From Pyrenochaeta sp. MPI-SDFR-AT-0127 (Eukaryota; Ascomycota; Dothideomycetes; Pleosporales; Cucurbitariaceae), in contig JAGTJM010000096.1 of assembly GCA_020747015.1 (NCBI GenBank), positions 1 to 64,000 of the forward strand: a DNA stretch of 64,000 nucleotides. Reading direction: 5' to 3'. The translations under genes and the position numbers were made by a program. Under the pieces are notes generated by a model. It saw only the letters and a list, made by a program, of their open reading frames with translations. It made no database searches and was not told where the DNA came from. Of this stretch, positions 31,118-44,074 are shown one piece after another (the first letter of the stretch is position 1; the number at the start of each line of letters is the position of its first letter).

Positions 31118-34100
31118 CTAAAATGACTCTGGTGGGCTAGGCATGCCATGAGCGCTACCATCCTCTTTCTCCGGCTCTTGTACGCTATGGTTCTCCTTCT
31201 GGGCCGGCTCGAGCCTTAGTTTGCCGATCGGTTTACCGAGACCTTTCATGAAACCGCCATGGTCGTTGCCGTTGTCATCTTTCTCCTCATCTAGCTTGCG
31301 CTTTTTGCGTGCCATCTGCTGTTGTTCTCTCAACGGACGCTTACGAGGGCTCGAAATTTTGCCAGTAGGAGGTAAACGAGGCTTGGGGAAGCGCTGCTTA
31401 GGAGGCAGGTCATCATCTTCAACAAGTGGTTGGCTACTATTGTCTTGCAGTTTGTTGAGTAGCCATCCTTGCACAAGACCAATCTGGTTGTCGATAGACT
31501 GTTCGGTGACAGGCTCGAACTTCGGTGGCTCAGGCATGAGAACACCAGTAGTGGTGACGTTACTAGTAACGTTAGTACATGTGCGCTGAAAGTACGGAAT
31601 GGTACATACTTGTTATCTTGCCGAGCGTACGCGTTGTGCACTCTATTCTGCAGTAAATGCAACGGCACACTGAAAGTTAAGCCAAACTCTCTGTCGAGAC
31701 CGAGTTCCTTGAAACCAAAAAAGTCTTCACCAATGTCTTCGGCAAAGTCACCACCTACGAATTGTTCGCTACCGTCATTGAAAGCACCGGCACCGTCAGC
31801 GCCAACATTGTCCATAGCAGGCCGAAGTAACTCCGCATAGTACGACCGCATGCGATCATGCATGCTGGTGAGTTTGGAACTCAATCGTTCGACATCATCC
31901 TTGACGTAGGTTTCCAAAGTCTCGAGATCGACACCATTCACGTGCAAAGCATGGAGCACAGCTTCCTCTTGGGTGAATCGCGGGGTCCAGGTCGTGAGTT
32001 GGCCACTGGGAAGAACAACTGGAACGTCAGCCTTCATCTTCGGCGTTTCGCGATAGATCCCAAGACTAGCAACGAGGTTCTGGAAGAATTTTGCCGCAAT
32101 ATCGGTGACTGCATCAAGAGCGGAAGGCTGGAATTCTTCGAATCCTGCGTGATAGAAGATCTTGCCGACGCTTCGTTGAAGGGCTGCACGACAAACAAAA
32201 GGTGCCATCACTGGAGCGTCCTCGGAAACAACCATTGGCTCTATATCCGCTTCCATGAACGGCTGAGGTTCATATCTTTGGAACTGGTTCTGATACAACT
32301 GGTAAGAGTTAGCAATTGCCCCAGATCTGCACGAGTGGCCTGGCTACTTGCCTGCGATTGAATTTGCATCTGCTTAACGATACCAATCTTTGCACAAATT
32401 TTCCTGGTATCCTGCAGGGCTTGTATATTTGAATCCATCTTCTTTGTCAAAGCGCCATCCGGGGATGTGAACTGGCCTGGCGAGACGATGCGCATGTACT
32501 CCTCTGCTTGTTGAATTACATGACCTTCTGCATCTTCAACCCATTGCAAGCGCTCTACAAGATCAGGGATAGCACAGACGGCATCGTAGTAATCTGGAAC
32601 TTGGCGTTCTTCTTCGCCTTCAAAACCTTCAGCGAGAGATTCACCAGCTGTAATTGATATACCGTCTTTAACATCCGGCGCTGATGTTGCTCCACTTGCC
32701 GATTCCTCTTCGAGGGCTTGTTTACGATGACGAAGCCATCTTCTCATACCAGCTTTCGTGCGTAAAATAGCTGGTTCGTCGGGTTGGAGGTGATCATCAC
32801 GAAAAAGTCGATGTCTTTCTGCTGCGATGGTTGCTCGATCCTTTTTCGTAACTTGTTTCCATGTCTTATACTCCAGGTCATCAAGATCGGCGTCCTCTTC
32901 CATGGCATATCCATTGACCGAAACGCCTGTGCCATCGGCCTCGGAGACATCCGCTTGGCTCCCATGTACACCATTTCTCGAGGTTCCATTTATGCCTAGT
33001 GGTGTCAAAGTTCCAGGAGGGGGGGTTGAAAATCCATTCACACTGCCTTCCATCTCTGAATCTGCGCGCAGAAACTCATTTTTCAGATTAGAAACAACAT
33101 TGTTCAGGGAAGGGATAGACGGCCTCGCTTCAGGGCCAGGGGTGTCCTCCAGGCCAGCTGGGGGTGCCTTCCTGGCGGTGCTTGAGCCTTTACCTCCTTT
33201 GCTTGGTGCTTTTCGGCCCCGAGACGCCATTATGGGCTCTTCTTTGTGAAGAATTAGTAGTCTGTAATTTCCCAGTTGTGAGCTTATCATACCATCTTCA
33301 CTGTCCTCAGCACCATCCGCATCAACGTCGCCATTGCGCATTCTCCGCTCCTCCGCTTCAACTTCTGCGCGATCGCGAACAGTGATTTCCGGAATCAACG
33401 GCACAAGCTTCTCCGTCTCCTTCTTCATGTGCAAGGCTTTCTTTCTAAGAAAGTGGCTTGGATCGGCGTTGTACTTTAGACAGTTAGACCATATCAGCAT
33501 GAGATCTTCAACAAACTCCTTTTTCGACTTGTACTGCAACTGTTTGAGCTTCTTCATCATTGTGCCGATATCCATTGGGTGCTTAATGACATTGTAGTAG
33601 TCGGGAGCCTCTCGCTTATTGACGCGTTGCAGAAAGGGATGCGCGTGTTCGCCGGCTTTGAGTTCCATGAGGACTTTTTCCATGCTTTCATATAGTTCTT
33701 CCTGACCAACGCGGTCCTCGTTTGCCCACTTGCTCCGATTCTTTCGCACTTCGCTGATTAGACTTCGCAGTTGGGCATCGGTCGCATGAACTCTGTCTCT
33801 TTGCGCATCGATGCGAGATATCAGGTGCTTCAGGGTGAGGCTGGATGCGCCGAGGTTCGTAGTGCTCAAGGTACCCTGCTGAGGAGCAGCGACGGCACCG
33901 TTTGGGGGTGCATTTGCAGGTTGGCCAGATGTTTCAATCTCAACTTGTCGGTCGAGTTCGTCAAGCTTCTGTTGCTCCATCATGGCGTCGCGGTCGCTCT
34001 CCAGAGTATAGAAGAGAGTATGAAAACTCCGCTTGGCGGCATCTTCTGCGGCCTTCTTGTCTTGCTCCAGCTTCTTGCGCACATCGTCAGAAGATTTGGC

Positions 34101-34667
34101 TTGCTCTGAGGCAGGCGTTCCCGTGCGCTCTATACCCGATTTGTTTGACAAAGATGGTATGCGGATGAGGCCTGGCGTGTTGGCGGTGGAGGCGATGATG
34201 CCGTTGGAGGCGCTTTTCAAAAGCAGTGGGGAGACTTGAGTATCCTCTTCATCATCGTCATAATCGTCGTCGCCATAGTCGTCTTCGTCAATGGTCCTGA
34301 TGGGTTTCTTGGGTGTGAGGGCGGCGCGCGCGTCATGCGCCGCCGGAGCATCATCGGACAACGGCCGGGGCCCGTTGTCCAAAGCATCAGATGCATCGTC
34401 TCGATATGTTCCTGCGAGCACCGCGTTGAGGCGCGCTTCGGTGCGGAGATAGTGTTCTCGCCAGCGCGCCGCCCTTGGGTCGTCCTCCACGGTGGAGTCG
34501 GCCCCCTCCCCCGGATTGTTCGCGATGGAGCCGTTTGACATGGCTTCATCGCTCAACGTCGCATTAGGAGTGCGCAAGCGGGTCGCATTGGGCGGTTGAT
34601 GCAGGAAGCGGGCATGGCTCGGTCGTTCACGCGAGGATGGCCGATGTGTGGATGCAGCGAGGGACAT
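31118..34667 (-). CDS. SPT7: SAGA complex subunit SPT7
   Basis: Scaffold subunit of the SAGA transcription coactivator. Four exons (33293-34667, 32352-33241, 31610-32298, 31118-31562) encode 1132 residues, normal for filamentous fungi. The bromodomain lies near residues 330-440 (APDYYNVIKHPMDIGTMMKK, LIWSNCLKYNADPSH). A histone-fold region near 780-830 (MAPFVCRAALQRSVGKIFYH) pairs with TAF10 in yeast. The first intron is 51 nt and in frame, with a TACTAAT branch site, so unspliced RNA would also read through. The second intron uses a consensus GC donor (CAG|GCAAGT). The Lys/Arg-rich C-terminus may contain a nuclear localisation signal (ARKKRKLDEE). The start was set at MSLAAS, because the frame above it has only a non-ATG start. 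Confidence 0.94.
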
Positions 34668-35472
34668 GGCCGTCGTCGTCGCTTGTGGGGGTCTTGGCGA
34701 AGCGTCCTCACAGGGAAGGACCGCCTTGAGGGCGACTTCCAACCTCGTGCAGGTGTCGCGATGCGGTAAAACCAAGCATGGAAGGAGCCCTGCGGCGAAC
34801 GAGTGGATATCTGATGACTTCGAGATGGATTACGATGTGTGGGCGCGCCCCTTGATGGCCGAATGTGCAGCCGGCTTGCGATGAGGAGGAGTTGAATTAA
34901 ACATGTCCGACCTTGGAGTAGGTACTGCTATTCCGGTTTAGCGCCCCTACCCGTTCTGCGCCAGCCGGCAAGCCCCATGAACAGCACCCACTCACCTACG
35001 CTACCATGCGGCCTCACCATGCATCCAACTATCTAGGAATGCGCGATACATATCAAGGCGCTTGGGGCATTACATACATATCCGACTTCCAGATTATACT
35101 GGATTGAAATTCAGCCAAACACGCACAGGAGACGACCCCAAGCTGGGTCATTTTTTCCTCAATTATCTGCTTCTAAGCATGCTTGGAGTTTACCATTCAG
35201 AACAGATATGTTCTGAGAGCATGTATACCAGGTGTAAAGGCCATTTCTTCTATAAGCCAGAAACTATGACAAGTGACGAGGAACTTGAGCCTTTCAACAC
35301 GTGATGGGCGAGGTTTCACCCAAAGCAGTTAGGTAAGCGTTGCAGCCAACTCCGCCAGGTGCCAGCTCGTGGCAGGGACGTTGCAGCTTCACAACGTCTC
35401 TCCCTGCATCTGAGCACTGCATACCCCAGACCATGCTCTTCATCCAATTATAGCATTACTGGGGATCTCAAG
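34668..35472. other. Divergent intergenic SPT7 / VanZ-like
   Basis: About 800 bases carrying both promoters. Short open frames only; no clear element is recognised. Confidence 0.4.
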
Positions 35473-36380
35473 ATGCGGATTCGGAAACCATTTGCTGGTA
35501 CGTTCAATCTTCCCTCACGTCATGATGCCAAGCATGCATCAAGAGCTACTAGATATTCACCGCGTGTGCATGAGCGCGCGAGCTGCATATCTTCAGCAAC
35601 TTTACATGCGTATGGACCTGTGTTTCACTTTCGTCTACTTCTTAAACTTACACACACCCTTCAGCCGCCTTCACCGGCCTCATTCTCATCTCAGCCGCCG
35701 CCGGCTTCTCACCCCCAGACTACACGATCCCCAGTTACAAGCAATCCGACAAAGTCCTGCATTTTGTTGCTTTTTTCCTGCTTACGCTCACGTTTTACTG
35801 GATATTGGAGACCTCAAGGCGCAAGGTCTTGCAGCTTACGTTCACCGTGTGTACACTTGGATTGGGGGCTGCAAGTGAGGTTGTGCAGGGGCTGCTACCT
35901 GTAGGTAACCGCTTTAGTAGGGTCAGAGTGCTAGAATTCAATAGCCGCTCCGTAGGATCTGTAGGAGGTGTTGAGCGAGGGCGCAGATGTGGATGAGTGG
36001 TCACGGTCAGAGTTGCGCAGGCTAACGTAAGGCAGATACACCGCGACTTCGACTACTATGATATTGTAGCCAACGTTCTTGGGTCGCTCCTTGCGCTCGC
36101 AATATGTAACTGGTACCACAAGCGCATGCTGGAACGAAAGCGTGCCGCACGTGGTTACGTGGCAGTTGTAGGTGATGAAGACCGAGACATTGAGCTGGGA
36201 GAGGATGTTGGTGGCCAGGAGTCAGGCATTGTGAGAGCTACTGTGGACGAAGAGTTGGATCGTTGGGATGAGAATGCAGAGGATTGGGAGACAACAGAGC
36301 CAGAAGGTACCAATGGTAAAGCGCAGGGGCTACTCGATGACGGCGGTGACTTGAGTGATAGCAAGAAACGCAACGACTGA
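35473..36380 (+). CDS. VanZ-like domain membrane protein
   Basis: Exons 35473-35497, 35665-35900 and about 36036-36380 give roughly 201 residues. Intron one (167 nt) is clear in phase. The second junction is uncertain: direct joining of EVVQGLLP to IHRDFDYYDIVANVLGS is in phase, but related proteins usually have a short Asn/Gly/Arg stretch here, so a small exon may be missed. The VanZ signature is seen: a loop SDKVLHFVAFFLLTLTFYW, then SEVVQGLLP, then FDYYDIVANVLGSLLALA, with four predicted membrane helices. The C-terminal ~80 residues are acidic and cytosolic. In bacteria VanZ is linked to teicoplanin resistance; the fungal function is unknown. Confidence 0.75.
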
Positions 36381-36717
36381 GATGATGTCTTGTATGATAC
36401 GTATGATGATGACATTACAGTGCATTCGGCAAAAAAGGTGGCTGAGCTTATTCTTGTATCTGGGTGAGGAAAAATAAACATCACATCGATGGGACACTGG
36501 TTGGTGCAGATCGACTTGAATATTCGTTTACGAGTTCATAGCTAGCCCTTGATGCTCATCGCAGCACATTCCGAGCAAGCTTGCAACCATAAATCGTCAC
36601 TTTGGTTTGCCCTAATTTCCATGGATTCATGCATTTCCAGTATGAGATTCCGAAAGAACCGTGAGACCCACACCAAGCGCCGTGATCAACCACTCCCCTC
36701 AAATCTGTGTTCTTTGC
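36381..36717. other. Convergent 3' region VanZ-like / RPS26
   Basis: 337 bases between two convergent stop codons. Nothing beyond presumed 3' UTRs. Confidence 0.4.
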
Positions 36718-37292
36718 TTAAGCCGTTGTGGTCTTAGCAGCACCCTGGTTTGGGTTGATCTTCTTTCCGTCCTTGTTGTACCTGACACGTGGAGGTGGGG
36801 CACGGTTGCGGCGACCCTCTCGCGAGCGAACACTATATGCAGTATAAGTCTCTCGCCTTTGTTCATAGCAAACAGCACGCCGTGACGTACCGAACAATCT
36901 TTCCGTGAATGGCGCAGGAAACGCAGTACTGAAGTTTCAAGTACATCTTGGGGACAGTGTACTCGGGAAATACAGAGGCATCGGAGATATCACCTGCCCA
37001 GCGTGTCAGTCCTCAAAGTCTTGGTTGTCCATAGGGCGATGGCGCGGAGTGTGACGGGAATTGAGAGACGGTTGCGAGACATACGAATGGCAGCAGATTC
37101 GACCATGTTGCGGATGGTGAATCTCTTGATTGCCTTGTCCTTGGGAGTGCATCGCGAGCAGTTGCTGCAGCGGATGGGCTTGACATGGCCACGACCCTTC
37201 TTGTTACGGCCGCTGTCGTGGTGTTAGCCTCGCCTCTTTCTCTAACTCCCATGTTCAGGCGGTGCATACTTGGACGCTCGCTTCTTGACCAT
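36718..37292 (-). CDS. RPS26: 40S ribosomal protein S26 (eS26)
   Basis: Small-subunit protein at the mRNA exit channel. Four exons (37270-37292, 37085-37212, 36891-36993, 36718-36832) give 122 residues. The sequence reads MVKKRASNGRNKKGRGHVK, then the zinc-binding pair CSNCSRC with the later CVSC, then the Pro-rich PPPRVRYNKDGKK tail. All match the eS26 family over the full length. The intron-rich short structure is common for fungal ribosomal protein genes. It is divergent from the CBS/PB1 gene (538 bp apart). Confidence 0.96.
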
Positions 37293-37830
37293 GTTGGGCT
37301 GATTCTGAGATTCTCGTAAGCGATGTGTTCGTTTGGCGGAAGAACGGAGTGCGCACCGAAGATGTGAAAGCCTAGAAGTCAGCAATGAGGGTTGTCGTGG
37401 AGTTCGTTTCTTAGACGCCGAGAGGTCGAAATTCGATTGCCCGCAGGTGTGGGCGTAGCGAGGGTCTGTGCGGGATCTAATCTTATCAATCTGCGCTAAG
37501 CCTCCTTGAGAAGCCTGCACAGTTGACATCGTGTAAAGTGTGCTCCGACAAAGTAGAAGCGGTGATCTGGAAGATAGTAGGTATTCTCCAGCAGTTATGG
37601 CACTTTGGAAGACCTTGAATATCCACGAGTTTTGTCTTGTGAGCATCTTGTGACCAAAAGCTCTGGCCTCGGCGCTTTCCCGACTGCGTTTGTTTTTCGC
37701 GAGCAACACCCTGACCCTAGCAACCGATCTTCTACACCTCCGAAGACGCCGCTGCATTCATCCTACTGGCTCTCAACCGCTAGCAAGGTCCCTTTCTTCT
37801 GCCAGCGAAACAGCAACATAAGCTACCACA
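37293..37830. promoter_or_regulatory. Divergent promoter region RPS26 / CBS-PB1 gene
   Basis: 538 bases between two starts on opposite strands. It probably contains RPS26 leader sequence. I see no element I can name. Confidence 0.45.
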
Positions 37831-40003
37831 ATGTCACACACGGGTACTATGCGGGGTACGCCTAAAAGCCGCACTCCAGCCGCAGCTCAATTTTCCAACA
37901 GTCCATCGGGCATCCCACGGCCAGCGCTCGAGTCTCAGGCTTCCCACGTATCTCAGAGCGATGCCGGCACATCGTCACTCAGCGCCAGTCGGGCCAAAAT
38001 GTCGAAGCGGGATGAGGTGAGCTAAGCTGATGAAGGTTCTGCGCACTAGAGCTCATTGTAATGACCACAACAACAGGCCATCCGACGGAAGATTGAGACG
38101 GACCTGAACAAGAAGAAGAACCCTGGAGGTCGGGTCCGTCAGACGAGGAAGGCGCCACCTGGTACTGTTCTTGCTCTCAAACCAAGTCCAGCCCTGCAAA
38201 TCAAGCCCCATACTAGCGTTGCCGAAGCAGCACAACTCATGGCAGCTAAGCGGGAGGATTGCGTCTTGGTTACAGATGATGATGATCGTATTGCGGGTAT
38301 TTTCACGGCTAAAGATTTGGCTTTCCGCGTGGTCGGAGCTGGCATCAAGGCGCGAGACGTTACAATTGAGGAGATCATGACCAAAAACCCTCTATGCGCA
38401 AAGACCGATACCAGTGCAACTGATGCCCTAGACCTTATGGTTAGGAAGGGCTTCCGCCACCTGCCTGTCATGGACGAAAACCATGATATCTCAGGTATCC
38501 TGGACATTACAAAGTGCTTCTACGATGCCATGGAGAAACTTGAGCGTGCATATAGTTCGTCCCGCAAACTTTACGACGCACTGGAGGGCGTTCAAGCAGA
38601 ACTTGGCTCGAGCCAACCTCAGCAGATTATTCAATATGTGGAAGCAATCCGTCAGAAAATGTCTGGCCCTACTCTGGAATCAGTCCTCACTGGCCTGCCT
38701 CCGACAACCGTGTCTGTTCGCACGTCAGTCAAGGAGGCTGCAGCACTCATGAAGGAAAATCACACCACCGCCGTTCTGGTGCAAGACCAAGGTTCCATTA
38801 CTGGTATCTTTACTAGCAAAGATGTTGTGCTCCGCGTTATTGCTGCTGGTCTTGATCCATCTACCTGCAGTGTCGTCAGAGTCATGACTCCGCATCCTGA
38901 TTTTGCGCCCATGGACATGAGCATTCAGTCTGCGCTTCGCAAGATGCACGGTAAGCCAATTATCAGAAGCCATTGGATTGCTTCACATTAGCTAATTGCT
39001 CAAAGATGGTCACTATTTGAATTTGCCCGTCATGAGTGACGCAGGCGAAATTGTTGGCATGGTCGATGTTCTCAAGCTCACATATGCGACGCTTGATCAG
39101 GTAGGGCACTTAGAATTAGACGCTGAGTGTATACTAATTTGTCCGTAGATCAACAACATTAGTACGACAGACAGTGAGGGACCTGCCTGGAATAAGTTTT
39201 GGTTGTCATTAGACAACGAGACTGAATCGATGATGTCGGGTGAGGGCGGGAGCCGAGTTCCCGGGACGCCCGACCATCGATCGATGATGTCTCACGAGCA
39301 CCGCCCAGGTCTAATGGATCGTGGAGATAGCGTTCTTCCCAACGAGTCTGCATCTCATCACGGAGAGTCTCCACCCCCATCTGCTGTAGCGAGTGTTCCT
39401 CCTACGGCTCTGGAAGACGTGCCATTTGCGTTTAAATTCAAGGCACCCAGTGGCCGTGTGCACCGCTTACAAGTGATTGCCTCTGCCGGCATTGAGGAGC
39501 TTATTGGCAATGTAGCCAGTAAGCTGGGTGCTGAGGTTGAAACGATTGGGGGCACGCCCAGCTTTGAGGACGGAAAGATGTCAAAGGCTGGGTTCGCCCT
39601 CAGCTACCTTGATAATGAAGGCGATACCGTCTCCATCACCACCAACGACGACCTCTTCGAGGCAATCAGCCTTTCGCGCCTTGCGCACCGCGAAAAGGTT
39701 GATTTGTTTGTACACGACCCAGAGAAGCCTCCGCTCGTCGCCGAGGTCAACCCACAGCCTGCGCTGCCTAGGCCTGTGACTCCACCAGGCTCTGTGCTTC
39801 GCGAGCGCCAGCAATACTTTGACGAGGAGGCGGAAGCGGAACCCCAGCCAAGGCCCAAGAGCCGCTCGCAACCCCAATCATTGGCGGAGCAGCCAGAGAT
39901 TATTCCCGGTGTGCCAAACGATCTTCTTCTTCCGGGAGCTATTGGTGTTCTGGCGGTGGTGATTGTTGGTGTATTTGTCCTTGGCCGAGCATCCAACCGT
40001 TAG
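37831..40003 (+). CDS. CBS-repeat and PB1-domain protein with C-terminal membrane anchor
   Basis: Four exons (37831-38016, 38077-38950, 39006-39100, 39149-40003) encode 669 residues. After a Ser-rich, Lys/Arg-rich N-terminus, two pairs of CBS domains are seen (about residues 90-220 and 250-385). Examples are EDCVLVTDDDDRIAGIFTAKDL and TTAVLVQDQGSITGIFTSKD. A PB1 domain follows at about 475-565 (FKFKAPSGRVHRL, with NEGDTVSITTNDDL). The last ~25 residues are a single hydrophobic helix (GAIGVLAVVIVGVFVLG), so it is probably tail-anchored. CBS pairs usually bind adenosine nucleotides; PB1 domains form heterodimers. This domain combination is conserved in ascomycetes, without a settled function. 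Confidence 0.92.
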
Positions 40004-40539
40004 ACGCAGGTTGGGACATGGTTGGGTTGGGCAACGTTGCCCGCCCTGGCAGTATATGATATCCATAGATGAGTAGCAAGCGATGGGAAGGGAGTGGGTA
40101 GTAATTCTCGTAATCAAAGAAAGCGAGCCCCAGGCCCTCGATAAGGAATGTGATGTCGTGTCCGTGGCAGAGACTGTCCAATGACGACGTCAAGGCGGGT
40201 GTTGGTCACGACACCCCTGCTCGTCAGCCCTCGGACATTTTTGGACAAGGCGGCGGACTCGCGAAAGCCCCGCCAAAACACGCAGCAAATTTCCACAGCA
40301 ACCCTCGCCAAAAAGTACACGGCAGACGACACGGCAGCCTGTCGCACTTTGCTCAGCGGCTCCCGGTATCCTGCATCCATTTTGCAACACGCGCCAGATC
40401 CCGTGACTTAGACCCCAAGGCACTCTCCATTGTCAAGCCCACCAAGATCCAACGTTAACCCAGGCACTCCCTTGCCGGCGAACAACATCCCACCGCTCAT
40501 CGGGGCCGCTCCCCACCAAACACCAAACACGCACCGACA
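40004..40539. other. Intergenic CBS-PB1 gene / Kap121
   Basis: 536 bases between two plus-strand genes. No element is recognised. Confidence 0.4.
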
Positions 40540-43500
40540 ATGTCTGTTCTACCCGCCGAAGTCCATACGGCGCTGGCCAGTCTCTTGCAGGGCCTCCAGT
40601 CGGCGGACAATGTGCAGCGAACAGCCGCCGAGCAGCAGCTCAACGATGAATGGGTTGCACAGCGGCCTGATGTGCTCTTGATGGGCCTGTCTGAGCAGAT
40701 TGAGCTGGCCCAAGACACGTCTGTATGTATTGTTAACCACGGCCGGTCCTTTGTAGGCACAAACTTATAATAGCCGCCTAGACACGGACATTCGCCGCCG
40801 TCATCTTCAGGCGACAGTCTTCCAAACCGCGGAAGACGCCCTCGGGCCAGACGGCAGATCTGTTCCTCACTCTCAACCCAGCAGAGCGAGACGCGATACG
40901 CGCAAAGCTGCTCGGCTGCCTTGCCAAGGAGATAGACTCGTCGGTGCGAGGCAAGGTTGGCGATGCCGTGGCCGAGCTCGCGCGGCAACACACCGATGAA
41001 GGTAGGACATGGCTGCGTAGACTGCCCAAGAATATGCTCTAAGACGTACAGGTGTGTCATGGCCGGAGCTCTTGGGAGCCTTGTTCCAAGCCAGCCAGTC
41101 GCAAGATCCCGCCCAGCGCGAAAACGCCTTCAGGATTTTCTCGACCACGCCACAAATAATAGAGAAGCAGCACGAAGACGTCGTCATGGGCGCCTTCAAA
41201 GGCGGCTTTGCCGACAGCGAGACATCGGTGGGCGAGACTATCCAAAAAGACTGGTCTAACAACTGACCCAAACAGGTCCGCATCGCTGCTGTCGAGGCCT
41301 TCGCCTCCTTCTTCCGCTCTATCACCCGAAAAGCCCAGAACAAATACTACTCACTCATCCCAGAGATTTTGAACATCCTGCCGCCGATCAAGGATTCTGG
41401 AGATGCCGACCTTCTCACAAAGGCTCTTATTTCGCTCATCGACCTCGCTGAAGCTGCGCCCAAGATGTTCAAGCCACTGTTCAACAGCCTTGTGCAGTTT
41501 AGCATCTCTGTCATTCAGGACAAAGACCTTGGTGAAACTGCTCGGCAAAATGCATTGGAGCTAATGGCAACCTTTGCAGACAACGCGCCGCAGATGTGTA
41601 AGAAGGACCAAAACTTTACCAATGACATGGTCACGCAATGTCTGTCTTTGATGACCGACGTTGGCTTTGACGACGACGATGCAGAGGAATGGAATGTGTC
41701 CGAAGATCTTGACGAGGAGAGTGACTCAAATCATGTAGCTGGCGAGCAGTGCATGGATCGATTGGCCAACAAGCTTGGTGGGCAAGCCATTTTGCCTCCA
41801 ACTTTCAACTGGCTCCCACGCATGATGACCTCTTCCGCTTGGAGAGACAGACACGCCGCCCTCATGGCCATTTCTGCCATCTCTGAGGGCTGCCGCGAAT
41901 TAATGGTTGGCGAGCTTGACAAGGTTCTCGATCTTGTTCTGCCAGCCCTAAGGGATGCGCATCCTCGTGTGCGGTGGGCTGCATGTAATGCTGTTGGTCA
42001 AATGAGCACCGACTTTGCTGGGACTATGCAGGAGAAGTACCATCAAGTTGTACTACCCAACATCATTCCAGTCTTGGAATCGGCGGAGCCCCGTGTGCAA
42101 GCTCACGCTGCGGCAGCCCTTGTCAACTTTTGCGAGGAGGCGGAAAAGAATATACTCGAACCGTATCTGGACCAATTACTTAACCACTTGCTTATGCTTC
42201 TCCAGAGCCCTAAGCGCTTTGTCCAGGAGCAGGCTTTATCGACGATTGCGACTGTTGCGGACTCGGCTGAGGCTGCCTTCTCCAAGTATTACGATACGTT
42301 GATGCCACTTCTCTTCAATGTTCTACAAGAAGAGCAGTCCAAGGAGTACCGGTTACTGAGGGCAAAGGCTATGGAGTGCGCCACTCTCATCGCTTTGGCT
42401 GTTGGTAAAGACCGAATGGGTCCAGATGCATTGAATCTTGTTCAGTTACTCGGACGTATTCAAAACAGCGTTTCAGATGCGGATGATCCACAGGCGTCAT
42501 ATCTGCTCCATTGTTGGGGTCGCATGTGCCGTGTACTTGGACGAGAATTCGTGCCTTTCCTGGCCGGGGTCATTCCCCCTCTCACTGAGCTTGCTGGCGC
42601 CAAGGCCGACATTCAATTGCTTGACGATGAGGACCAAGTAGCTCAAATTCAAGACGAGGAGGGCTGGGAACTTGTTCCCCTCAAGGGCAAAGTCATTGGT
42701 ATCAAAACTAGTACCCTCGATGATAAGCACATGGCTATTGAGCTTATTGTCATTTACGCTCAGGTACTTGAGGATGCGTTTGAACCCTACGTCAATGATA
42801 TCATGGACAAAATCGCCCTTCCCGGTTTGGCTTTCTTTTTCCACGACCCTGTACGAGTTGCGTCAGCAAAATGTGTTCCGGCCCTACTCAACGCTTACAA
42901 GAAGGCACATGGGCCGGAATCAACGCAGCTTGGACAGCTTTGGGAGCGTACCGTCGAGCGTGTTCTTGAAGTCCTTAGCACGGAGCCTGCAATCGATACC
43001 CTCGCCGAGATGTATCAATGCTTCTATGAGTGCTTGGAGTGCATTGGCCGGAACTGCTTGACAAGCACACATATGGGTACATTCATCGAGTCTGCTCGTA
43101 GTGTCCTGCAAGATTATCAGGAGCGCGTCAAGGAGCGACTTGAAGAGCAAGCTGAGAATGAGGACGGTGAAGAGGCTTCAGAGGAGACCTTGTTTGCCAT
43201 TGAAGACGATCAGAACCTTCTGTCCGACATGAACAAGGCCTTTCACACCATTTTCAAAAACATGGGCACCGCATTCCTACCGCACTGGGAGCTTTTGATG
43301 GAATTTTATAAAATGGCAGTCATTAATCAAGATCCTACGCAACGCCAATGGGCAATTTGCATCTTTGACGACGTGTTGGAGTTCTGCGGCCCACAGTCGT
43401 GGAAGTATAACGAACACATTATGCAACCACTCATCGATGGCATGCAGGACGACGTGCCTGCAAACCGACAGGCAGCAGTGTACGGTGTCGGCGTTGCTGC

Positions 43501-44074
43501 TCACAAGGGTGGTGAAGCATGGTCAGAGTTTGCTGCCGCATCACTTCCAATGCTGTTCCAGGTTACCCAGCGACCGAACGCTCGAGCAGATGACGACATC
43601 TTTGCGACTGAGAACGCCTCGGCAGCTATCGCCAAGATTCTCCACTACAACGCTGCCAAAGTTCAGAATTGGCAGGACATCGCTGCTGCCTGGATAGATA
43701 CTCTACCAATCATTAACGACGAAGAGGCCACTCCGTACGCTTATGCCTTCCTCGCTCAGCTTATAGAGCAGTAAGTATAACCTAAATGCTTTTGGGCACC
43801 TCTGCATCTCCAAATAGCCTTTATCAGCTACCCCTGATGAAGATAAACTCGACTAACCTATTGTAGGCAAAATCAAGCCGTATTCTCGCAGCCAGCCAAA
43901 GTCTTCACCTTCGTTGTACAAGCCCTAGAAGCGGAGACTCTTCAAGGGCAGACAGCGACGCGAGTTGTTGCATCTGTCAAGGCCCTCATCACAGCCACTG
44001 GTACAAACCTCTCGCAGACAGCTGCTACACTTACTCCCGAACAGCAGCGTACTGCACAAGCGTACTTCAGCTAG
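40540..44074 (+). CDS. PSE1: Importin beta-3 karyopherin, Kap121/PSE1 type
   Basis: Nuclear import receptor. Five exons (40540-40722, 40782-41001, 41052-41227, 41276-43770, 43867-44074) give 1093 residues, normal for Kap121. The protein is built of HEAT repeats throughout. Recognised blocks are FRIFSTTPQIIEKQHED, AEEWNVSEDLDEESD, a highly conserved HVAGEQCMDRLANKLGG, ALSTIATVADSAE and the acidic loop followed by FHTIFKNMGTAFLPHWE. These separate it from importin beta and Kap123. Yeast Kap121 imports ribosomal proteins, Pho4, Ste12 and others, and is also a secretion enhancer. The 3' neighbour VPS4 is convergent. Confidence 0.95.
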
